Shown: positions 58,504 through 64,000 of the stretch, piece after piece | Numbering within the stretch: the stretch's first letter is position 1 | Layout: every line of letters begins with the position of its first letter | Source of the DNA: Ferruginibacter sp. HRS2-29 | GTDB taxonomy: Bacteria > Bacteroidota > Bacteroidia > Chitinophagales > Chitinophagaceae | Direction of reading: 5' to 3' | DNA: 64,000 nt | NCBI RefSeq assembly: GCF_024343615.1 | Contig: NZ_RJUB01000039.1 | Location: forward strand, 54,188 to 118,187 | Position numbers and translations under genes: made by a program | Notes under the pieces: generated by a model | Told to the model about the DNA's origin: nothing | What the model saw: only the letters and a program-made list of their open reading frames with translations | The model's database searches: none

Positions 58504-59008
58504 TACTCAATTCATTTAAAGGATTACTTACAGGCTGCATGCCTTGCGGGCTCCAGGTAAAGTTGCGACTGGTGAGCACGACATTCGCCACACTCCTGCC
58601 CAATACTTTGCTGATCGTTTTCAAATACCAATCGTTAAACTGTTCATCCGAAATATGATTCAGAAAAAGATCATCTTTCATGAGCCCGGTAAATCCGAAT
58701 ATCTTTTTCATGGAAAACAGCACTTCAGGATTAATTGTTTTTTGTAGTTGATAATTACCCGGCGACAACAATAAAAGGTCGCGTTGCGCAAACGGGATTG
58801 TATTCATATCGAGTTGGCGGCCATTGACCGACAACTGACAGATGTTTTGTGTATCTGTGCTGTACCTGGGCGAACCATACATTCCATACATATAAACCGG
58901 CGTTGCCACCGCCCCCTGTTTATAATTGATGGCGAGAAACGCCAGCAACAATAAAAAGAAGATGTAAAAACCGGGTTTATTGTAGTGGTATAATTTTTTA
59001 AGATACAT
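58487..59008 (-). CDS. Small membrane-anchored hypothetical protein
   Basis: 173 residues. One membrane helix near the N-terminus (GFYIFFLLLLAFLAINYKQG), then a ~140-residue extracytoplasmic region with no recognised family (YMYGMYGSPRYSTDTQNICQLSVNG, VVLTSRNFTWSPQGMQPVSNP). It overlaps the HTTM-like gene by 17 nt, which implies a joint function. Confidence 0.65.
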   Translation of the reverse strand: MYLKKLYHYNKPGFYIFFLLLLAFLAINYKQGAVATPVYMYGMYGSPRYSTDTQNICQLSVNGRQLDMNTIPFAQRDLLLLSPGNYQLQKTINPEVLFSMKKIFGFTGLMKDDLFLNHISDEQFNDWYLKTISKVLGRSVANVVLTSRNFTWSPQGMQPVSNPLNELSIVADK

Positions 59009-59009
59009 A

Positions 59010-59127
59010 TTTAATGGATAATTTTATAATTGATAATGGATAATGCTGCCGATAGACAGTGATTTCAAAAATGGAATTTTATTCAATCAGATGGAAAATT
59101 ATCCATTATCCATTATAAAATTGACCA
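59010..59127. repeat. Inverted pair of GGATAAT arrays
   Basis: Left array (about 59010-59042) and right array (about 59093-59126) are complementary over 33 positions with about five mismatches, across ~50 bp. It separates the glycan cluster's first gene from the tpiA 3' end. Confidence 0.8.
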
Positions 59128-59889
59128 TTACTTAAGGCTGGCAATGATGGCCGCAAACTCTGTAGCGATGAGGCTTGCACCACCTACTAATCCGCCATCA
59201 ACATCCGGCTGTCCGAAAATATCCTTTGCATTGGCCGCTTTTACGCTTCCGCCATACAGGATAGAAACCGTATCAGCAATCTCAGCGCCATATTTAGAAG
59301 CCAGTACCTGGCGGATATGCGCATGCATTTCCTGGGCCTGTTCGTTGCTGGCAGTACGGCCTGTACCGATGGCCCAGATTGGCTCGTAGGCGATGATGAA
59401 GTTTTTCATTTGCTCAGCAGAAAGATGAAAAAGGCTTTCGTTCAATTGTGTTTCCACATAAGTATTCTGTGTTTCAGTTTCACGGATCTGCAATGGCTCG
59501 CCGCAGCAAAAAATCGGCTGCAGGCCATTTTCAAAGGCAATATCAACTTTTTTTGCCAGCAATGCATTGTCTTCATGATTGTATTCCCTGCGTTCGCTGT
59601 GGCCTATGATTACATATTTAAGCCCGATGCTGTTGAGCATTTCGGCGCTCACTTCACCGGTATATGCACCGTTTTTATTTGCAGAGCAGTTTTGCGCAGC
59701 AACATATAAGCGGCTCGTTCCTTCCAGTTTCTCCCTGATCTTTGTGATGTATGGAAAAGGCACGCCAAAGATAGCCAGTTGATCTTCTTTCAATGAAATT
59801 CCGGCAGCCAGTAATTCGTCGGTCAGTTGTTCTGCCTGTTGCAGAGTGAGGTTCATTTTCCAGTTTGCCGCAGCAATTTGTTTACGCAT
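59128..59889 (-). CDS. tpiA: Triose-phosphate isomerase
   Basis: 253 residues. AANWKMNLTLQQAEQL (catalytic Asn-Lys), VIIGHSERREYNHED (catalytic His), IIAYEPIWAIGTGRTASNEQAQ (catalytic Glu, loop 6) and ILYGGSVKAANA are all intact. Interconverts glyceraldehyde 3-phosphate and dihydroxyacetone phosphate. Normal length. Downstream of the sugar nucleotidyltransferase on the same strand, separated by a GGTTCAA fragment. Confidence 0.97.
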   Translation of the reverse strand: MRKQIAAANWKMNLTLQQAEQLTDELLAAGISLKEDQLAIFGVPFPYITKIREKLEGTSRLYVAAQNCSANKNGAYTGEVSAEMLNSIGLKYVIIGHSERREYNHEDNALLAKKVDIAFENGLQPIFCCGEPLQIRETETQNTYVETQLNESLFHLSAEQMKNFIIAYEPIWAIGTGRTASNEQAQEMHAHIRQVLASKYGAEIADTVSILYGGSVKAANAKDIFGQPDVDGGLVGGASLIATEFAAIIASLK

Positions 59890-59928
59890 GATTGAATTTA
59901 TTTTAGTTTGTTGGTTTATCTGTTGTTT

Positions 59929-59969
59929 AAAAAGTTCAAAGGTTCAAGATGTTAAAGAACGTTTGAACT
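59929..59969. repeat. GTTCAAAG fragment with partial inverted copy
   Basis: AAAAGTTCAAAGGTTCAAG (59929-59948) with a nearby CGTTTGAACTC (59960-59970) are degenerate pieces of the octamer family seen at 33117-33246. Confidence 0.55.
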
Positions 59970-61009
59970 CATTGAGATTCATAGATCTTCCTCAGCATTT
60001 CAATTTCTTTTTCATTCACACTGTTTCCTTTCATTTTCTTCCATACATCAATATCCCTGATGGCTTTATCGAAGATATAACGGTCATTGCCCCACGAAAA
60101 ATCAGCGAGATATTTTCGTGAAGATACATCGCCGAATATGTTACAACAAACGCCTACTACAGTGCCTGTATTGAAAGACGTATTGATGGCGGCACGGCTG
60201 TAATCGCCCATCAGCAGCCCGCCTTTGTTGCCCGCACTGGTGAATTCCATATTATTGTTGAGAAAATATTGTACGCTGCCGCCCGTGTTTTTCACATTGC
60301 TGTTGCTGGTGCCGGCGCCGAGATTGCACCACTCGCCTATCACGCTGTCACCCAGGTAACCATCGTGTGCTTTGTTGCTGAAGCCAAACATCACGGCATT
60401 TTTTATTTCGCCTGCTGCTACACAATGCGGGCCGATGGTGGTGGCGGCATATATTTTTCCGCCCATTTTCAATGTGGCACTTTCGCATAAAGCGAACGGC
60501 CCTCGGATCATATTACCTTCCATCACCACGGTATTTTTCCCGATATATATCGGGCCGGCAACTGCATTCAGTATACTGTATTGTACATCAGCGCCTTCTT
60601 CTATAAAAATATTTGAAGGATTGATATAAGTGTTGGTATCGCTGAAAGCCCCGGACTGCCTGCCTTCTGACGTTATTTTAAAATCGTGACGGAGTGCCCA
60701 ATCATTATATTGAAAGATCTGCCACGGATGTTGCAGTATGCGGATCTCCTCCGTTTCCATGACAGCGATCTTATCGTAAGCGGCTTTTACCAGCGTATCG
60801 ATGTTGTCGTTTGTAGGAATGATATTGGCATTGATGGTGAGCGCTGACGGGGGAATGTTATCTTCTGAAGAGAAAATATTGGCCCCTGTCAGCAATTGCC
60901 ATTTTTCTTTAATGGTATAGATCCCGATACGGATATCGGCCGCATGCCTGGTAAGTGTAAAGGGGAATAAACCCTCCCGGCACCTGCTGTCATCTAAGAA
61001 AATGTCCAT
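59969..61009 (-). CDS. Putative sugar nucleotidyltransferase with left-handed beta-helix
   Basis: 346 residues. N-terminal nucleotidyltransferase-like part (MDIFLDDSRCREGLFPFTLTRHAADIRIGIYTIKEKW in pieces) resembles the GlmU-related NTP_transf_4 family; the C-terminal half shows hexapeptide repeats of a left-handed beta-helix (GPIYIGKNTVVMEGNMIRGPFALCE, CNLGAGTSNSNVKNTGG). Likely activates or acetylates a sugar for envelope glycans, but both activities are guesses. The upstream AATTACG array begins 8 bp before its start codon. Confidence 0.83.
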   Translation of the reverse strand: MDIFLDDSRCREGLFPFTLTRHAADIRIGIYTIKEKWQLLTGANIFSSEDNIPPSALTINANIIPTNDNIDTLVKAAYDKIAVMETEEIRILQHPWQIFQYNDWALRHDFKITSEGRQSGAFSDTNTYINPSNIFIEEGADVQYSILNAVAGPIYIGKNTVVMEGNMIRGPFALCESATLKMGGKIYAATTIGPHCVAAGEIKNAVMFGFSNKAHDGYLGDSVIGEWCNLGAGTSNSNVKNTGGSVQYFLNNNMEFTSAGNKGGLLMGDYSRAAINTSFNTGTVVGVCCNIFGDVSSRKYLADFSWGNDRYIFDKAIRDIDVWKKMKGNSVNEKEIEMLRKIYESQ

Positions 61010-61017
61010 GCTATAAA

Positions 61018-61115
61018 ATTACGAATTACGAATTACGAAATACGAATTAAGGATGCACAGTTTGAAAGAATACTTCATTTAAATGAAATCCATTCGTAAT
61101 TCGTAATTTCTAATG
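61018..61115. repeat. Inverted pair of AATTACG arrays
   Basis: Left array 61018-61049 (ATTACGA units) and right array 61091-61115 (TTCGTAA units), separated by ~40 bp, form a hairpin in the leader of the nucleotidyltransferase gene and the 3' region of rpmE2. Confidence 0.8.
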
Positions 61116-61125
61116 GTTGAAATAA

Positions 61126-61156
61126 AAAATCCCCCGGGACGAACCAAGGGGATTTT
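61126..61156 (-). terminator. Terminator of the L31 gene
   Basis: 9-bp stem AAAATCCCC (61126-61134) / GGGGATTTT (61148-61156) with 13-nt loop; A/T-tracts on both sides. Lies ~25 nt after the rpmE2 stop on the minus strand. Confidence 0.75.
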
Positions 61157-61180
61157 AAAGTATAGCCATGAAAAACAATC

Positions 61181-61465
61181 TTATTCTGCAGACGGCTTAG
61201 CTTCTGCAACTTTATCTTTTTTACCGAAACGTTTGTTGAATTTATCGATACGACCGGCAGTATCTACCAGTACGTTTTTACCAGTGTAGAAAGGGTGGCT
61301 TGTGTTAGAAATCTCAAGCTTGATAACCGGGTACTCCTGGCCATCTCCTTCGTAAATGATAGTTTCTTTGGTTTCAGCTGTAGAACGGCTCAAAAAAGTA
61401 GTACCATTACTCATGTCTTTGAACACTACAGTCCTGTAATTAGTTGGGTGAACACCTTGTTTCAT
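61181..61465 (-). CDS. rpmE2: 50S ribosomal protein L31, type B (zinc-independent)
   Basis: 94 residues from the ATG at 61465, which gives MKQGVHPTNYRTVVFKDMSNG, the usual type B start; 17 upstream codons are not conserved. SNTSHPFYTGKNVLVDTAGRIDKFNKRFG is the family ending. No cysteine is present, so it does not bind zinc. A ~12-residue Lys/Glu/Ala tail extends beyond the usual C-terminus. Leader holds a short hairpin and a -7 box. Confidence 0.95.
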   Translation of the reverse strand: MKQGVHPTNYRTVVFKDMSNGTTFLSRSTAETKETIIYEGDGQEYPVIKLEISNTSHPFYTGKNVLVDTAGRIDKFNKRFGKKDKVAEAKPSAE

Positions 61466-61480
61466 AATTGAATGTTTGTA

Positions 61481-61521
61481 ATACGGATTTTGCCGTATAA
61501 TTTTTAGAAAGCGCAAAGATA
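61481..61521 (-). promoter_or_regulatory. L31 promoter box and leader hairpin
   Basis: Exact -7 box TATCTTTG (61521-61514, minus strand), 48 nt before the start codon. Within the leader, ATACGG (61481-61486) pairs with CCGTAT (61493-61498), a 6-bp hairpin that could mimic a ribosomal RNA target for autoregulation; that is speculation. Confidence 0.45.
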
Positions 61522-61551
61522 GAGCTTTATACTGAAATCACAAGCATAAAT

Positions 61552-61668
61552 TAATGGATAATGGATAAATTTATAATGGATTATGTGTTAGCCTCAGAAT
61601 TTTACATCTATCTTAAAATCATCAAAAACAATGCATTATCCATTATAAATTATTAAATTATCCATTAA
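61552..61668. repeat. Inverted pair of GGATAAT arrays
   Basis: Left array (about 61552-61587) and right array (about 61631-61667) are complementary over roughly 34 positions with a few mismatches, across ~45 bp. It lies between rpmE2 and the 3' end of yajQ. Confidence 0.8.
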
Positions 61669-61670
61669 GA

Positions 61671-62162
61671 TCAGCTTTTCATGTTCACAAACTGAAGGGC
61701 AATTCCTACATTCCAGCCTTTGCTGGCCTGTATAACATCCTGGAGATCATCGATCTTTTTGCCGGTTACACGGATGATATCGTCCATAATGGCCGCCTGT
61801 ACTTTCAATCCGCTGTCTTTTATCAGTTTCACGATCTTTTTGGCATCTTCCTGCTTTATCCCGTTGCGGACAGGGATTTCCTGCTTGGTTACTTTACCAC
61901 TTGGATAGGGTTCTTTGGTCAGGTCATATACTTCAGCGGCAAGCCCCTGTTTCATGCTGCGGCTGATCAGCACGTCGATGATCTGCTGGAGCTTCATTTC
62001 GCTATCGGCTTCCAGGTTTACTTTGAAATCCTTTTTATTCAGATCGATCACTACATGCGATCCTTTAAAATCGAAACGGTTGGTGATCTCTTTATTTACT
62101 ACGTTAATGGCATTATCGAGGGTCTGAAGATCCACTTTGCTGGTCATGTCAAATGATGGCAT
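61671..62162 (-). CDS. yajQ: YajQ-family cyclic-di-GMP/nucleotide-binding protein
   Basis: 163 residues. MPSFDMTSKVDLQTLDNAINVVNKEI, RFDFKGSHVVIDLN, and the VQAAIMDDIIRVTGKKIDDLQDVI ending with GIALQFVN match the YajQ/DUF520 family. Some members bind cyclic di-GMP or tRNA and act as effectors. Normal length. Preceded by an exact -7 box 15 nt from its ATG. Confidence 0.93.
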   Translation of the reverse strand: MPSFDMTSKVDLQTLDNAINVVNKEITNRFDFKGSHVVIDLNKKDFKVNLEADSEMKLQQIIDVLISRSMKQGLAAEVYDLTKEPYPSGKVTKQEIPVRNGIKQEDAKKIVKLIKDSGLKVQAAIMDDIIRVTGKKIDDLQDVIQASKGWNVGIALQFVNMKS

Positions 62163-62177
62163 AGCTATAATTTTTTA

Positions 62178-62185
62178 CAAAGATA
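62178..62185 (-). promoter_or_regulatory. -7 box TATCTTTG upstream of yajQ
   Basis: Exact TAnnTTTG on the minus strand, 15 nt before the start codon; a short leader is expected. Confidence 0.45.
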
Positions 62186-62303
62186 AAAAAGGATGGCGAG
62201 AGATTGGAGGTTTTTATAACGGAGATCAGGGGAGAAAAAAAGCGGCTTTTTGAGAGGTTTTTCACTTGGTGGCTAGTCGTATCTAATGTTGCTTTGCTAT
62301 TTG

Positions 62304-62342
62304 AACCACAGAGAACAGGAGGCCACAGAGAACCACAGAGAA
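62304..62342. repeat. CCACAGAGAA direct repeats
   Basis: Three CCACAGAGAA-like units (near 62305, 62321, 62331) run up to the GxxExxY start codon. The unit recalls the CGCAGAG repeats at 20779 and 46235. Confidence 0.65.
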
Positions 62343-62344
62343 AT

Positions 62345-62743
62345 ATGAATAGAAAATTTTTACCATTATCGGCACAGGAAAATTTATTGGCCAAACAGGC
62401 TATTGACATTGCTTTTAAAATTCACAGCTACTTAGGGCCGGGACTTTTGGAAAGCGTTTATGAGACATGTTTTTGTCATGAATTGTCTTCAAGAAATATT
62501 CCTTTCGTAAGACAAAAAATCGTTCCCATTAAATATGAAGGTCTGTTGATAGAAAATGCCTTAAAGATCGATTTACTAATGGATGATAAATTAATAATCG
62601 AATTAAAAGCGCAGGCTATATACCATCCTGTGTGGGAAGCACAACTACTAAGCTATCTGAGGCTTTCCGAAAAAAGAATAGGATATATCATTAATTTTCA
62701 TACAGCATTCATGAAAGACGGATTCAAAAGGTTTGTTTTTTGA
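62345..62743 (+). CDS. GxxExxY protein (PD-(D/E)xK fold-like)
   Basis: 132 residues from the ATG at 62345; a longer frame to 62204 runs through the CCACAGAG repeats and is rejected. IDIAFKIHSYLGPGLLESVYETCFCHEL holds the eponymous GxxExxY motif, and KIDLLMDDKLIIELKAQ has the D...E-x-K nuclease-like residues. GxxExxY proteins are widespread in Bacteroidota, often near mobile DNA; function is not known. It lies 46 bp from the IS110 transposase gene in convergent orientation. Confidence 0.88.
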   Translation: MNRKFLPLSAQENLLAKQAIDIAFKIHSYLGPGLLESVYETCFCHELSSRNIPFVRQKIVPIKYEGLLIENALKIDLLMDDKLIIELKAQAIYHPVWEAQLLSYLRLSEKRIGYIINFHTAFMKDGFKRFVF

Positions 62744-62789
62744 ATTAATCTCTGTGTATTCTAAGATCAATAAATCACCAAAAAATAGT

Positions 62790-63797
62790 TTAAGCTACCT
62801 TTTTAAATCCATCTACAAACGGGGATTTTCTTTTTACAACAGCAAACATCCTGTGAATTAATTTATTTCTTAAGATATTAATGGTACTTCTTTTTGATTT
62901 TCCTTCTGCTATCCTACGCTGATAATATTCCTTTAGTTCCGGATCGTGCTGCATGGCTGATCGGGCGGCCAGATCCAGTAATGTCTTCATTTCCTTATCT
63001 GCCAGATGACTGATCTTTGTTTTGCCCCGAATACTGCTGCCGGAACTATATTCGAATGGGGCTGTTCCGCAATAACAGGCAAACTTACGCCCATCTTTAA
63101 AGCGGGTAAAATTGGCTGTTTTGATAATTGTTACAGTCGCCGTAACCGGGCCTATGCCCCGGACACTTCTTAAATAACCATAATTGCTGCTGATCCCTTC
63201 ATTGCTTTTAACAAGCCGCTCTGTTTCCAGCGCTAACTCCTGAATTTGTTTTTCCAGCATTGCTAATACTTTCTGTTGAGATTTAATGATCAGATCACTC
63301 TCCTTGATTCCGATATTGCGGTATTCCTTAAGGCTGCATTTTAAAGAAGTTTTTTGTCTTACCAGGCCGGAACGAACTGTATTGAGCATTTTCAAGCGAT
63401 CAAGATCTTTATCCACAGGAGCATGGGGTATTAGCTTATGTTGTTTCTCTACCCCATATAATGCGATCCTTCTGGCGTCTATTTTATCCGATTTCCCTCT
63501 TACTATGCCCTGGGATCTTAGTATTTCCAAAGCAGCCACCTTTACAAATAAAATCGAATACCGATGTAAAAATTCTTCAAACAGGTAACTGTAAAGTCCG
63601 GTATGTTCCATGAAGATACCTGCCTGGCAGGTGGATACGTTCTGTTCTTTAAACCATTGCAACAATAATCTAAATCCGCTTTCATTGTTTTCAATGCAAT
63701 GGTGAGTGCCGGTAGAATGACAAAACACATCAATTGTTTTTTTGGAGAGGTCTGCTCCGATAATGTGCTGAACTTTCATAAATTTGTTTTTAAGCAT
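62790..63797 (-). mobile_element. IS110-family transposase (DEDD recombinase), element continues past window
   Basis: 335 residues (an ATG at 63779 would give 329, MKVQHIIGADLSKKTIDV). The N-terminal DEDD domain has D in GADLSKKTIDVF, E in MEHTGLYSYLFEEF and D in GKSDKIDARRIALYG; a coiled-coil follows; the C-terminal Tnp20 domain has VRGIGPVTATVTI and the catalytic-serine region CGTAPFEYSSGSSIRGKTKI. IS110 enzymes lack terminal inverted repeats and use an element-encoded bridge RNA to pair with target and donor. Upstream sequence 63798-64000 would hold that RNA if this is the IS110 subgroup; the 46 bp downstream is too short for one. Confidence 0.93.
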
Positions 63798-64000
63798 TAA
63801 TAAAAAGTTGCTTTGCCTAAAACCTTTAATTAGTCTTTAAGGACTTAATATTCTAATTGGGCCTTGCAACCGTGGAAGGCGATGGGGACTGATACACAGA
63901 TTAGATCGTAAGTCTAGCCCTCTGTCAAGTTCACCCCATTTCCTTTCACAAATTTTATTAATCTTAATTACCTATCAAAGAGCTGTTTTCTATCTAAAGG
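63798..64000 (-). other. Non-coding left end of the IS110 element, candidate bridge-RNA region
   Basis: 203 bp with no open frame and several short inverted segments (for example TTAAGTCCTTAAAGACTAATTAA on the minus strand near 63830-63855, and GGGGTGAACTTGACAG / CTAGCCCTCTGTC pieces near 63920-63950). In the IS110 subgroup the bridge RNA is encoded between the left end and the transposase, which matches this position. The element end is not visible, so boundaries and loops cannot be set. Confidence 0.35.

Noticed and set aside
62204..62344. N-terminal extension of the GxxExxY protein
   Set aside because: The extra 47 residues are encoded by the CCACAGAG repeats and the yajQ promoter region; family members start at the MNRKFLPLS-type ATG.

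Overview
The window is a chromosome segment of a Bacteroidota bacterium, most likely a member of the Chitinophagaceae (family placement is inference from gene content; no 16S is present). The phylum call rests on a SusC/SusD pair, a secreted M43 protease with a C-terminal sorting domain of the type IX system, -7 promoter boxes of the form TAnnTTTG, an absence of Shine-Dalgarno sites, and a large TPR / outer-membrane-barrel / HU-CCDC81 operon. No rRNA, tRNA or CRISPR array was seen.

Layout. 0-5 kb: secreted metalloprotease, glutamine cyclotransferase, a methyltransferase, and an AT-rich three-gene cassette (HEPN protein, unknown protein, SecB-like chaperone). 5-10.5 kb: HU-CCDC81 / barrel / TPR operon. 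10.7-22.9 kb: housekeeping and small-molecule genes (DoxX, thioesterase, PBP4, Uma2, CinA, 2-oxoacid dehydrogenase E2, asparaginase, CutC, DUF2071, NADH dehydrogenase). 23-34.7 kb: an orphan membrane protein, SerA, a serine hydrolase, a DeoR regulator followed by a SusC-SusD-DUF4397 uptake operon, and a nucleoside-recognition membrane protein. 34.9-43.6 kb: YchF, then a seven-gene aromatic amino acid operon on the minus strand (pheA, aminotransferase, tyrA, DAHP synthase-chorismate mutase, aroB, aroA, aroC). 44-50 kb: small Thr-rich lipoprotein, ECF sigma factor coupled to a membrane-anchored trypsin-like protease, UbiD, an outer-membrane barrel and PdhB. 51-59 kb: small exported and acetyltransferase genes, L,D-transpeptidase, and a surface-glycan cluster (glycosyltransferase, FkbM-like methyltransferase, flippase, two membrane proteins). 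59-64 kb: TpiA, a sugar nucleotidyltransferase, L31, YajQ, a GxxExxY protein and an IS110-family element running to the window edge.

The strongest new-looking signals are regulatory or structural. (1) The aromatic operon is preceded by a complete ribosome-mediated attenuator: a 35-residue leader peptide with a Tyr-Phe-Tyr-Phe-Tyr-Phe run, a 12-bp terminator hairpin with a U-tract, and a leader segment that can pair with the terminator's 5' arm. (2) Four genes have an exact TAnnTTTG box ending precisely 4 nt before the ATG, which predicts leaderless mRNAs; two of them are divergent with only 31 bp between start codons. (3) Most non-operonic gene junctions carry tandem 7-9-mer arrays, often with the reverse-complement array on the other side of the spacer, and many arrays run into the neighbouring coding sequence and supply its stop codon. 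(4) Three copies of a ~200-bp cloverleaf-like inverted repeat with two lateral hairpins lie just 3' of genes, one copy inverted relative to the others.

Coordinates of starts were moved to internal ATGs where a signal peptide, family length or a non-ATG first codon argued for it. All function calls are from reading motifs and family resemblance; no database search was possible.
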